Positions 35,881-47,808 of a DNA stretch of 64,000 bases are shown piece after piece. The stretch covers positions 2,628,326-2,692,325 of the forward strand of contig LSYV01000006.1 in the NCBI GenBank assembly GCA_001584585.1. Direction: 5' to 3'. This stretch comes from Gonium pectorale (Eukaryota; Chlorophyta; Chlorophyceae; Chlamydomonadales; Volvocaceae). The stretch's first letter is position 1, and every line of letters starts with the position of its first letter. The notes beneath the pieces were generated by a model that was given only the letters and a program-made list of their open reading frames with translations, was not told the origin of the DNA and searched no databases. Both the position numbers and the translations under genes were made by a program.

Positions 35881-35940
35881 GAGGGAGCCGCACCTCTACG
35901 GCCACACATACCGGAAGGCACAACGTTTTCAGTAGGGCAA
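35881..35940 (-). repeat. Degenerate dispersed repeat, copy C
   Basis: On the minus strand it reads CCCTACTGAAAACGTTGTGC, then GTAGAGGTGCGGCTCCCTC, aligning with copies A and B over about 55 bases. The T-rich end seen in A and B is missing. Confidence 0.6.
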
Positions 35941-38900
35941 GGAAAGGTATGCGAGCGAGGCAAACAAGCAGACGCCTCCCAAACCCGCGACCGCTTACCA
36001 GAGAGTCGTTGTGACCTCGCTCGGGCTGTCGTGGGTGTGCCCCTCGGCATGGCGGGTGCCCCTCGGCAAGGGAATACATCGGCACCCCGCATCCTTTTGC
36101 AAAGCGGCCGTTGGCCACCACGCAGCTTTTAGCCGCGCCGCACACGCTTGGAACGCAGAGCATGTGCGTCTGCCACACCGCTGCTGCTTTCCCGCTGCCG
36201 GCGGGGACTCCCTCCGGTGAGGCCGGGCCGGCGGCAGCGGCCTGTAGCGCCATCAGCATGTGCGCCGCCCCGTGCCAGCCGCACATCTTGAGCCGCGGAC
36301 GCAGCCATGCCCAAATAAAAGGTAGCCCCCAGCGCGTTCAACGCGTAAGGGTCATGAACGCCCTGCCCGACGGGCAGCGGCTGGGGTAAACCTGCCGCCG
36401 CGACCGTAACCTGCTGGTGAGCGGAGCAGAGCAGCCGGGCGAGTGGTCCACACGCAGGAGCTATGGGCAGTTGGGGGCGGGGTCCGGCCAGGGAGATGAT
36501 ACCACGTGGTCGTGATACGGTCGCGTGATCGAGGCGCTCTGATACCGTCGCGTTGCAGTCCGTCTCATGAACAGCGCCCCCTGACGCAGCACTGGGCGCC
36601 GCCGAGTCAAGACTCGGCCGCGATGTTCGGGCAGCGGCACACCCGCGTTTCAAAACTTGGCACCGGCACTCGGGCAGCGGCACCCGGGTGTGTATGACCG
36701 CAGAGGCTGCCTTCCCTGTCTCCGTTTCCTATTTTGAAACGGGACCCTCAAGCTTCGTCCCAGCAGCCTCGCCGGCTGCCTGGGCGCGGGTGGTGCCGCC
36801 GGTTGCCATGGTCGCCAGTGCTGCATGGGGCTTAACCGCCGCAAGCACGGGTCATCGCCCCGAGCGTTCTGGAATACAGCGGCTTCGAGGACCGTGGGGC
36901 TGTTGGTAGCTCTCGCACTATGCCCGGCGGCGCGGGTGGCACGTGGTAGTTGAGGGTGCTCAGAACCTTGATGGCACACACGGGTTGGTGGCAGGCGCCA
37001 GCAGCACCAGCGCCCCGCTAGCTGCGCCCGAAGCCAGCCGGCCAGCATGCAGAGGCAGTGTGGCAGGTGCCCGGCTCAAGTACCATGGAGACCTGAGCTG
37101 AATCTGATGGGGCGGAGATACGACGGCAGTCAGCGCCCTCGCCGGCCTCCCGGTCGCTGGGTACAGGGCATGGCGAGCAACGGAGTCGAGCAGACGGGCT
37201 CACCCGGTTTGGGGGCGCGGCGAGGTTACCAGTGGCGAGCATCTTGGCTGCATGCAAGCAAGCTCTTCGATTTCATGCAAGCACTGGAAGGCTGCAACAA
37301 CCCGTCGCGGGCCCCTCTGTGGTTCGCGGCCCGTCTGTGGTTCGCGGCCCCGTTTCTGGTTCTCTTTTTTTGTGGGGATCCTACGTCCCCTCTCGCGCCC
37401 GTGCAGCAGCGCATGACCGTCAGCCGCACTTGGCATAAGCCACCCCAGCTGCCCACCATATCTCTGTTACTCTGCACCCGCGCTGGGCGTCCGCCCACCG
37501 TCCGCCGACGGGCACGCCGCAACGCCCATCGGCCTCCTGTCGCTGCCGGGGCGGCGGCAGCAGTCTCAGGAGTCGACAGGGCGCCTCCTGCAGCCACTCC
37601 GCAGCTCGGCTCCAGGAAGGCCGTTGCTCTGTATGGACACTTTTAGCCTCACTCTGGCTGTTGACCCGGGGAAGGTTTGTCCACGCGGCCCTCGGCGCTG
37701 GGCAGGAAATGCTGCAAGACAGCGTTTCGTGGCCTAGCCGCCCCAGCAACGCGGTCGCCTTGTCTGCGGCCGCCGTCAGCAGCAGCCGCCAGAAGGCCTC
37801 CTTGCGTTCCGCTGCTCTTGTCGCTGGAGGTTAGCAGTCCCGCTGGCGGTTCACCGCAGGTTGGCAACACTCAGCTGACTGCCCTTTCCGTGCGGCTGCT
37901 CCAACAACAACCGGTCACCCGACGTACGGCTCCGTGCTCGGTGCAACATGCGTCTCGCCTTCAAGCAGTAAACCGCCAAAACCAGGGTGTCTTTTAGGTC
38001 TTTTCGAATTGAAAGGCCTTGCAGGCCTACGTGGGGGAGGAGGCTGGACCTGCTAGACGCAGCCCGATTCCTGCCCCATAAGATATGGACGGTCGCGCAA
38101 GGCGCGTTTCAGACACTTATTGCTCCCTCATTGCTACAGACGTCTGGGCGCTTGGGCGCACGCTGAGAGCCAGATGCTCCCTGTTTCCGTTTCCATTTTC
38201 GAGATGCACATACGAAGCGCGCGCTCTAGGCACTGGTACAAGATGCCACCGATGCGACCCGTTCCTTGTGAAGGAGCCAACCGTGGAGGGAACGTAGCCA
38301 TCTAGCCAACCGTGCGCGTTCGTACACACGCACACCCACCAGCTCAGCCCAGCCCAGTACCCCATCGTTAAGTTGCTAGGGGTTCTTTTCGCCGGGTCGG
38401 GCGCGATAGAGGGTTCACGGGCTGCCGGCTAGGATGCCTTCGCTAGCTCCGTATTACACCTGGTTCCTGCACTCCGTATCGCATACGAAACATACGGGCA
38501 GGCAGGGGACTCTTTGCTTTACCCGCCAACAGACGTCACATATGCATCGGAGCCACGACACTCCTCGTCTGGGATCCGTGTACTGCAAGGTCGCAGGGCA
38601 GGCCAAAGGCAGGGCGCTGACCCGTGGGTCAGCCAACTACGGCCAGCGGCATGGTGGGGAACAACATGGGAATGAGGCAATAAGGAAACACTGCAATAAG
38701 TTGATGCGCCTCAAACCCGGACGGACGCACCGTGCGACCCAAGGCAGCCCTAACCCCACCGTGACCCGTTGACAACAGCACCTCTCCGAGCAGCGCGTCC
38801 GCAACCGTACCCAACGCAGCGGCCCGGCCTGCTTTTGCAGCCCAATTGTCCGGTGGCGACAGCGAGTCTATCACCCGAGCCCATCGCCACCAAGCAGGGC

Positions 38901-40002
38901 ACGCAGCTTGCTGAATCAGCTTCCAACCCACTGCCGGTACCATTCGACCCGAGTGGCGCAAGAGCGGAATCGGAGGGGTGCTGGGCAGAAGGGAGAGGGG
39001 CGGTCGGCTCGCAACGTCGCAAGGGCAGTGCCGCCTGCCTCCACGCCGCCGAATCCATGTGGCGCTGTGGGGGGCGGGCCGTACCCTGTTGGCGACTCGC
39101 TGCCGCAAAAGCAGCTCCGCCACTACCCTGAGCTAGTCCAGCACAACGCCCACGAGGCAAACACCGGGCCGCCTCGGACGACGCCATGGAGCTGGCCAAG
39201 AACAACATAAACCTCTCGTTGCCACGTATAAAGGAGTAAACTGAGACAGCTAGGCACCCAGCCAGACACAACTTCAAAAATGCGCAAACAGGGCGACCCG
39301 GTACACCCACGGGTCCTCACGTGCAGCCTTTCTTCCATGTATTTAGTTCACTGAGGGTTCTCTCCTGCGGAAGCTGGTACGATACTGAATCACACCCAAG
39401 TGTACGCAAATTAGGCTGCACACAATGTGCCGGTGTACGGTCACATTTGTACGCCGCCGATCTGCATGGGTGCACTCGGCTTATAAGGGTAAATGTTTGA
39501 AGACTACGCAATAATACTGCTGATCTGCTTCCAAGACCGCGTCACAGATCAATGGCATCGAGCATCCAGACGCAAGCAGGGCATATCAAGCATACCACAG
39601 GTTTGTCCCTTATGTGCTCTCCCCACGTTGCCCTTCTTCACTATCCCCTCGTTGCCCTCCCTCCCCTCCCCTCCCCGCAAAGCTCCCCGTCCTCAAGTTC
39701 CTCTCTCTCTCCAGTGCTCGGGACCCGTGTCTCCCCTGAGAGGCAGGAACGCCTTCTAAGAGCACGCCACCTACAGTTGGGACCAACAGAGCCTCTCCCA
39801 TGCACTCTGACCGGTTGCGCACTTCGTATGACAGCACCTACGCCCAGCCGCAGACGCAGACAGGTACGCCTCCCCTCTCTTCGCATCCTACAGTCGTGCA
39901 CACGTCCGGCAGCCTGCCTAAGAGCGCGTGCGCTGGCGAGTCCGCGCCCGGCAGCCGCAGAGCTGCAGGGCCACAGCCCGACCGATGCCCTTGACGGAGC
40001 CC

Positions 40003-41923
40003 TTACGACTGCTGCAGCGCCGACACCAGCCCCGCCAGCAGCAGCAACGCGCCCGTCGCCACGATGGGATTGTCCAGACTGAAAAAGCGCGGCGTGGGGG
40101 TATCGACCGAAGGGCGCAGCAGGTCCTCATTGTACGGCTGGCGGCCATCGTACGGATCCGGCGGCGCAGCGGCCCCGCCGGCCTCTGAGCTGGCCTGCTG
40201 GTGCGGGGGCGCCTCTGCGGCGGAAGCAGGGCTGGGCGCGGCGGCGGCGCCGCGCTGCTGCTTCCGCTGCCTGAGGTCTTCGCGCCGCTTGAGCCAGTCA
40301 GTGTAAAACCAGCGCTCCAGCCTGCGGACATAGACAGCAGGGAATATGGAGTACGCAAGGTCAACAGCAAAGGGCGCAACGCGATATGATCCGTGGGAGA
40401 AAGCAGCGTGGTGCGCAGTGCGGCCCTGCGCGGCAGTCCTGCAGCCTGGTAAGAGGCCACACAACGCAAAGGCTGGCGCAGCAGAAGCAGGGCACGGAGC
40501 ACGGCAACGCCGGGGCGTTGGGACAAGGACCCGCGTCCGCAGAAGCCTACGACAGATACCGGGGCACTGCCGGTCCGTATGCCAGTGCAGTCGTAACTGG
40601 GATCGAAGCACCCAGGCTCCCCCTTTCTGTGCAGGTTTCTTTCTTTTGTCACCCGGCACCACTCAGTACCTCATGGCACGCTTCGGGGCTATCAGGGTTG
40701 TGCACAGTGGCAACGGGCGCACCGCCCTCTCGTCTCCATCCCGACCCCGCCCTGCAGGTCTGCCGAGTCAACAACCCTTGCGCGACAGCAGCCACAAATT
40801 GCACTAATCGCACGTGCAGGCATGAGACGCTCCTCCAGCTCCTCGCCCGCGCGCCCAACACCCACGCGGCCACGCTGACGACGGCCAGGCGCACCCACCT
40901 CCGGTCCTGCTCCGCGCCCGGCGTCTCAAGCTCGCGAAGGTATGAGTCCACCGGCCCGCGTCGCTTGCTGCGGCCCAGGGCCGCGCGCTCCGAGGGAACC
41001 ACCACGAGCCACCTGGCGGGCGGGGCGGGCACGGGCCCACGGTGGCAGGCGGCATCGGGGCGGGGGTGGGGCACAAAGAACGCAGCAGATAGGGTGGCGT
41101 AGGTGCGGGTTGCAAACCCCTGCTTAGTGGAGGGCGTGAACCTTGAGTAGCCTGGCCCAGAAGGCGCCAGGGGCCCTTGGCGATTCGGGGCCCGCTTCGT
41201 CCATCGGCCGTGAGCAAATGGCGACGTGACGCCTGAAAGAGAGGATCATGCACACGGTCCTCCCCTACAGGGGGCGTCACTGCCCGCTACAGCAACCCTG
41301 CCGGTGCATGGCGCCACCAAGGCGACGCCGTCCCCCCGCCCCCCCCCCCCCCGCGTGGCTACATGGCCCCCTACAGACGGTCCATAGCGGCCTGGCCCCA
41401 CCGCATGGCCCCACCCGCCACCAATCCCTCCTTCCGCGGCACAGCACCCCGGCCCTAGCCCTCTGACACTGCCCCAGCCCCCGCCGTCACTACACAGACC
41501 GGGTAGGGGGGCCTTACAAACGTAGCCAGGTGCCAGGACGGCATGCGCCGCATGGGGCCGCACCCACCAGTAGGCGGCAGCGGCGCCCGTGAGCACCAGG
41601 ACGGCCGCCTGGGCAGCCAGCACGCCCGGGTCCGGGGCACGCGGCTCAAACACCATGGCCGCCACCTCAGCGGCGGTAGCGGGGCCGGCGGCGAGTGCTG
41701 ACGCAGCGGTAGCGCCGGCGAGAGCACCGGCTGGCGGTGGGGCGCGGGGCTCAAGGGCTGGGCCGTGTGCGCTGCGGCTGTGACGGCGCATGCGGGGACC
41801 TATGCCGATACCCCGGCGCGCCCATCGCGGGATGGGCAGGGCTCCTGCTTTACAGTCGCCACACACGCCTGCTGCAGATGGTGGCACGGAGCAGCGCCGA
41901 GGCGACAGCACGGAGGGACCCAT
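40003..41923 (-). CDS. Conserved-looking membrane protein of unknown function, probably plastid
   Basis: Three exons: 41923-41568, 41012-40899, 40321-40003 (789 bases, 262 residues). The phases interlock exactly, and the joins restore smooth motifs such as AAAYWWLVVVPSERAALG and EQDRRLERWFYTDWLKRRED. The N-terminal 65 or so residues are Arg/Ser/Pro-rich and transit-peptide-like, followed by an Ala-rich stretch that may be a second targeting or hydrophobic segment. A first membrane span (VLAAQAAVLVLTGAAAAYWW) precedes a charged middle region (SKRRGPVDSYLRELE, TDWLKRREDLRQRKQQ) and an Ala/Pro linker. A second span near the C-terminus is NPIVATGALLLLAGLVSALQ. I do not recognise the family with confidence. 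The two spans flanking a basic region, and the presumed transit peptide, suggest a thylakoid or envelope protein. Confidence 0.7.
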
Positions 41924-44437
41924 GAAAATATTGTTGTAAGTTATATGGCTGATTAGTGGCTAATTTAGTCGTGGAGTCTTCAGTCTGGAACACCGATGTG
42001 TGGTTCCGGGTGGGAATCGTTCAGTACCACAAAAGTACACCGACAATGCAGCGCATCGGGCTTGTAGTGAAGATGCAGTACACCTTTTTGAAGGCTCTCC
42101 GTGCCAACAGGCTTTGCTGTTGGTAGTTATGCTGGTACGGGCAGCAGGACAGAAGGCTTGGGACGATGTCCATGTAGGCAGAGGCTTGGGACTATGTCTC
42201 AGCAGTCTCTTTGTGAAAAAACCTTAATCTCATCTGTAAGTGTCAGTTAGCCGGCGGGGTACTAAGTTGGTTAATCCGATACATATAGCTCCTTGCAGGT
42301 TGTTTGGAACCGGTCAAGGCGCAACAACGTGCAAAATGACAATGTGCGATATTACAACCTGCAATAGGGCGACATTATGTTACTATGATAAGCGGCTGTT
42401 CTGGCCGGTAGGGGCAGTCACGTCAGCCGTCCGGACATCCTGCCGGTTTGCCCCATTGCATCGTTCGCTGGTCGAAGTAGTTTTGACACAATGCAAGGCT
42501 CCCACAGCTGTCCAAATTTGCGGTCTCCGTAACCGAGCAAGACATGTCAATGGGGCGGCTCGACTAAAGCTGAAGCAGGTGGCTGGCGCTGCCAGGGCCG
42601 TGCAATGGGCAGCGGTGTAGGGGTGAAAACATTGCCATTTCCTTCAGGCTCACTCTGTTGGGGGCCGCATGCACTCAGCGCACAGAGTCATACATACGTC
42701 TTCCTTGTCATACAAGGTGAACACCTTGCATGCAGCACGTTGCCGCCCATACCTTCTCCTCCGTGCCCCCTGCGCCTATGCAACCTCCATTTAGTTTGTA
42801 TTCGCGCCCGGTCTCGTACGGCTGGAAAAAAAGGGCTCAACGTCCCTCAGGCGGTCCTTTGGGCAGATGCTAATGCCCATCANNNNNNNNNNNNNNNNNN
42901 NNGTGTGAAGTCCCAGCTGTGCGGAGACATACTGTAAGATTTGCATACTAAAATGAATGCACAGATGTAACGCATAGCCCAACGAAACATTTAGTACTCT
43001 CGCAGCGTCATTGCTCTTCACTGGGGCTCATTTGACTAGTGTTCCAGTGGCCGGGCGGGCCTGAGTGCGGCCATAGTTGGGCTCCTTGCTGGTTTCTGTT
43101 GGGTTGGATTCCGACGATGGCAGCTCGGCCGGTGTCTCAATTTTGATGTAACGCAATCCGTCACAATCCATACAGCGAGCGGGTATTTTTCTCCAGGAGG
43201 TACGGTGCCTACGCCCCCGTTCTCGAGGGCTTGCGCTCCTCTTGTACACAGTATGCTCTATTGGGCCGCGGTTCCCGTTAACACACGTAAAAAAGAGAAC
43301 CAGAAACGACACGACACGACAACAGCGTGTGCCGGCGTCCCTCGTGTAAACCCCATATCATGCGACAGCTCGGCGCGCTTCCAAGGATAATAGCTAGGGC
43401 GCCGGCGAGGGCGTGCTCAGCGCGGGGTATTGCCGTGGCCACGCCTTGGAGGGGTTTGCCTGCCGCTAACACACAGCGCGCTCACGAGTCTTCATATAGC
43501 CTTCAGCCCTGTCCACAAGGGGGGGTTGTGCCGCCCGGGCTGCGGTCAGTCGAGTCCGAGGTGTCGCCCTCCACCGCAATTGCATCTAGGACCGACAGCT
43601 GTGCTTCAGTATTTATATCTGAGTCGGGCCGATATCTTTGCCGCTGATCACGCAGCAGACTTCAAAGGCGCCGAACTTGCACCCAGCATGACAGCAGCAC
43701 TAGACGTGACACTAGCCGTCGTGGTTACTATGTGAGGCGAGCACTATTGCCGGACATTGCATGTTGCCAATGTACACGTTGCCTCATTGCAGGTTGTCAT
43801 GTCGCACGCTCCGACGCCGTTCCAAACAACCTGCACACAGCCATAGGTGCTGTGGAACTGGCGAACTAATGACGAGCTATCCCTGCAAGAACGCTACATG
43901 GCATATACCGTAGTCACTGACTACTGAGATGAATCGCATTTGTGTACCAAAGTACGTGTGTATACCCAAACCCGGAATACCCGATGGCTACAAAGATGCA
44001 GTGCAATGAATGCAGACGCAGGACAAAAATATATCGCGTGTGCTTACACAGATTGGATTTTCTACTCAGGATGAGCCACATAGGACTCGGAAATGAATGG
44101 GAAAATGGGATTTGGATTCACCCTCACCACTCAAGTGTGTTCATCGGCCGCATTGGCGGATGCACATATTTATTGTGAAGCACACGCTCTCTAACACGAA
44201 CGCCACCTGAACCATCCAACCGAGCCAAATCACCAAACACCCAGTGCGAGCACAGATATATACAATCACAAAACACAACAAACACTCAGTACCGAGGTTC
44301 ACTTCAATGCTGCTCCGTGCGGCCCAGAATGATGCATCACAACAAAATTGCGCCACCTGGCCGTCAACGACTCACAGCACCGACCCTCCTGATCTGTTCA
44401 TCATGCTCTGCGCTTGTCCGTCAAGCAAGCGGCTCGC
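41924..44437. other. Intergenic, rbcS copy 2 3' flank, contains a 20-base gap
   Basis: No gene recognised. The last 400 bases should be the 3' flank of rbcS copy 2; a TTACA at 44044-44048 (TGTAA on the minus strand) is a possible poly(A) signal. A segment near 43250-43310 is similar to one near 37340-37375, adding to the evidence for scattered repeat debris. Confidence 0.5.
42883..42902. other. Assembly gap, 20 N
   Basis: Twenty undetermined bases in non-coding sequence; the short fixed length suggests a placeholder rather than a measured gap. Confidence 0.99.
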
Positions 44438-45548
44438 TTAGACCGAGCGCTTGTTGGCGGGCTGCCAGTCGCGGGCGCTCTTGGGGCGCTGGACCAGGAA
44501 GCCCATAATCTGCACCTGCTTCACGTTGTCGAAGGCCACCAGGCGCACGTAGGCGTCGGGGAACGCCTTGGTGCAGGCGACAATCTCGCGCAGCACCTGC
44601 ATGGGGTCGCGGCAGCCGAACATGGGCAGCTTCCACATGGTCCAGTAGCGGTTGTCGTAGTAGAGCTGCGGGGTAGGGGGAGCGAGGGGGCACAGGGGGA
44701 GGAGGGGTTAGGGCCGTGTGACAGGAACGGAGAACATGCATTATTTGGCACATAACAGATACACGAGCAGATCAACACCGTAACTCCATGTAGTCTCCGG
44801 CAGCAGGACAGAGGGCACTCACCACCGAGACGGGGCCGAAGCGGACGGTCGACTCGTTCGACACGTAGGCCTTGTCGGCCTCGGCGAACTCCAGGCAGGG
44901 AATCCAGCCTGCGGAAACAAGGAACGATGCGCCGGATAAGCGTCCGTTGAGATAAGATATGACGGCGCTTGCAAGTATAGGTCAAAATACTGCAATTCGC
45001 AGGCTGTTGTGCATGACCCGCTTCATATCATCTCCTGTGCACGAGGCTGCTGACTTTCCCTGCCGGCTAGAAGACTCGCTGAGCATGTATGCAGAGCATT
45101 TGTCGTTCGACGCCCTCTCGAGCAACCCAGATATGGGGACAATTTGACATATGCATATTACAATTGCCATGGCAGAAATGCTCACCGTTGGCGACAATGT
45201 AGTCGACCTGGGCGGCGATCTGCTCGTCGCTCAGGGGCGGCAGGTAGGAGAAGGTCTCGAACATCCTGCGCAGGGACCGTATTAATTATAGATGTGCATT
45301 GCACTGGAGCACAGGGCAATCGAGCTGGCTTGCCACAAGAACCGACAGCCGCAAGCAGACATGGCCGAAGCTTAGATTGCTCACTTGTTGTTCACGGGGG
45401 TCCAGACCATCATCTTGTTGGCCGACGAGGGAGCGGCCACGGGGGCGGCCTTGACGGCCGGCTTCAGGACCGCGCTGACGCGGGCGCTGGAGCGCGCGGG
45501 GCGAGCCACCGCGGCGGACACCGACGACTTGGCAATCATGGCGGCCAT
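44438..45548 (-). CDS. RBCS: RuBisCO small subunit precursor, copy 2
   Basis: Four exons, 5' to 3': 45548-45385, 45265-45186, 44908-44823, 44665-44438 (558 bases, 185 residues; TAA at 44440-44438). Exon lengths equal those of copy 1 (164, 80, 86, 228). The encoded precursor, including its transit peptide, is identical by my comparison to copy 1. I see three differences, all synonymous: ATC/ATT in exon 2, GTT/GTG at the end of exon 3 and ATC/ATT in exon 4. Introns, 5' leader and 3' flank show no comparable similarity; after the stop only about seven bases match. The gene points toward copy 1, about 14.7 kb away. Identical protein suggests interchangeable function, with differences likely in expression because the promoters differ. 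Mature-protein landmarks are as in copy 1. Confidence 0.97.
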
Positions 45549-47808
45549 TGTATTACAAGATATGTGTCTGAAGTGAACGAAGAAGGTGTTCGATCGCTTG
45601 AGTATCGATGCTGGACGTCGCCTCACTTAAGGGCAAGCTCGGTGTACGGCGCTGAGATAGCCTTAGCCGAGTAACGCTCATGGTCTCGACGTCGGTTTCG
45701 TACGACGCCCGGCCCCAGTCTGCGCGCGCCGCGGGGCTTAATTGGTGCCTTGCAAGCATGTCCTGAGTTTGCAATTCAGTGCCTTGCAAAATTATTTGCC
45801 CGGAGCATGCCCGGAGCACTTTCTTACTGTACCATGTTGTATCAAACCTACAATCGCGCCAATTTAGCGCTCATTAATTCCAAAATCTGTGTCATGTATG
45901 CCGAGTCGGGTTTAAGTGGTGAGCTCAGGCAGCGCTGTGTCATTCGCTTGCAACTGAAATACAACTAGCCCACTGCATATCAAGAATGTGCCGACAGCTG
46001 AGTAGGATGTGGCTGATCTGGCGACAGCGCGAAGGCAGGGTCTTAGGGCTGTTGCTTGAAACGGGACAGCAATATGGGTGCAGGACTTGATGCTGACGGC
46101 CATACGCATGGCCCAAAATGTGGTCCATCGGGGTGAGGGGTAGGCATGTCGGCAAGGGCAGCTCATTCTCAGCATTTTCAGCCATCTTTCGACGCTGTTT
46201 TAGATATTATCCTGTGGCATTGGCACAAGGGGCACCATGACCCTAACGGCTGGGGCAGTGCAAGCCGGCGGTCACGGTTCCATAAGGTGTGCCAGTTTGC
46301 AGCTCCTCGTCCCAACCCAGTTCCAGCCCATGCGTCCGAAGCTCCTCCTACCCCGTGTTCCAGCCATGCGACCGAAGCTCCTCCCGTCCCTTGCCCCGCC
46401 GTCCATGCGTCCGCCCCTCAATCCAGCTCCGCGCCCCAGCCCAGTTTCAACCTCTGCGTCCGAGGCCCTCCATCCTGCTCTGGGGTAATGTGACCAACGC
46501 CCAGTGCGCCTCCCAATTCAGCATCCCAAACCCGTTCGTCCAAACCCGTTCGTCCGAAGCCCCTCCGAACCCCCTGGGTCACGTGCCCCAGCCTATGCGT
46601 CCGAAGCTGCTTCCAACTCCGCCAGTTGCTGATTAAGGCAGCTGCAGCTCTGCAGGCAATTGCATGTGCGTGTTCCTTCCACGGTCTGGCGGCGGGGGCG
46701 GCGCCTATGCGTCCGAAGCTGCTTCCAACTCCGCCAGTTGCTGATTAAGGCAGCTGCAGCTCTGCAGGCAATTGCATGTGCGTATTCCTTCCACGGTCTG
46801 GCGGCGGGGGCGGCGGTTTTGTTGGCGCCGTGCTGGCGGGAGTAAGGCAGTTACGGAGCAGGGGAGCAGCTGCGGGGGCGGCTCGTTGCGGCATGGACGG
46901 CAGACTGAAGTTACGGGCCCAGAGAGTAGAGAGCGCAGAGGGAGGGAGACCGAAGTCTGGGCTGGAGGCCGTGGATGGCTGAGTGCATGGGGCGCAGGCG
47001 GCCGGGCAATCATGGCAGTCAGTTGGATGTCCCGAGACTTGATGCCCTTCGGTTGCCAACCCCGCTCGGGTGGTCATGATTCGTTCCTCTCGTCACCACG
47101 CATCGGGATATCCGGGGAGTAACGCACGGCGCAAGGACAGGGGTAGGCGTGCAGCAGCACGCAGGGCCGACGAGCTTCATAATGAGGGGCCCTTGCGCTT
47201 TCGCTGCGTCGAAGGTGCGCCGAGCTAGTACCTGAGCAGCGCTCGCGAGGTGTCCCCCGGGGCCTGCCCGCCATGCCGGCGAGGGCCTCAACCAAAGCCA
47301 CGCCCAGCCCTTGAAGCGGAACCCTGCCATCGGAAGCACTGAGGCTACAACCTGGCCGCCCGGAGGCGTGCGGAGCACATCCTGCTGGGTCCGGGTTTTA
47401 CAGCACAGCATAGCCCAACTCAGCTGTGCGCCACAGCCAACTGTACCAAGTCCCTTGTGGCTGTGTTCTGTCACCTGGTGAATCCCTACACGAGGAGCTC
47501 CGCTCCGAGCCTACAGCTTGCACGCACTCCTGGGCATGCGCCCCGCAGTGCAACGCACGGCCGTGGCCATTCTCGCCACTGGCTGTGCACTACTGCCATC
47601 GTCGGAGCCCGCGGTCATTGGGAAAGAGCTTCGCGAGCTCTCCGGACTTGCAACGTCGACGAGTGCTTCGTTGCCCAACGTTGCCTTCAGCGGCCTGTAA
47701 CCGCCCCATTCCGTCCCAGCAGTGCCGCAAGTTTGACATGAGGACCGGTCGACACCTGTGCATCCCTCCACCTCATACGTGCAGAGTCCGCATGTAGCGA
47801 CCTAGAGG
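45549..47808. other. Intergenic: rbcS copy 2 promoter, repeat-rich stretch, LRR gene 3' flank
   Basis: The first few hundred bases are the upstream region of rbcS copy 2. From about 46290 to 46570 there are irregular repeats of the type CCATGCGTCCGAAGCTCCTC, followed by the 112-base tandem duplication listed separately. A TTACA at 47398-47402 (TGTAA on the minus strand) may be the poly(A) signal of the LRR gene. Confidence 0.5.
46591..46814. repeat. 112-base tandem duplication
   Basis: Two adjacent copies, 46591-46702 and 46703-46814, each beginning GCCTATGCGTCCGAAGCTGC and ending GGCGGGGGCGGC. I noted a single difference (GTGTTCC against GTATTCC). Near-identity implies a recent event. The shared TGCGTCCGAAGCT motif links it to the irregular repeats just upstream. 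Confidence 0.9.

Larger units (their letters stand above)
33240..40002. other. 6.8 kb stretch without a recognised gene, with degenerate repeats
   Basis: Base composition is more even than in the genes and no frame shows conserved motifs, coherent codon bias or splice-linked partners. Several short related segments (34490-34560, 35881-35940, and weaker ones near 36660-36740, 37320-37375 and 38160-38210) suggest decayed interspersed elements. No transposase, reverse transcriptase or terminal repeat was found. Confidence 0.55.

Noticed and set aside
33240..40002. Possible transposon-encoded proteins in the gene-poor stretch
   Set aside because: No reverse transcriptase, integrase, transposase or zinc-knuckle motif was found in any frame; only short degenerate repeats are supported.
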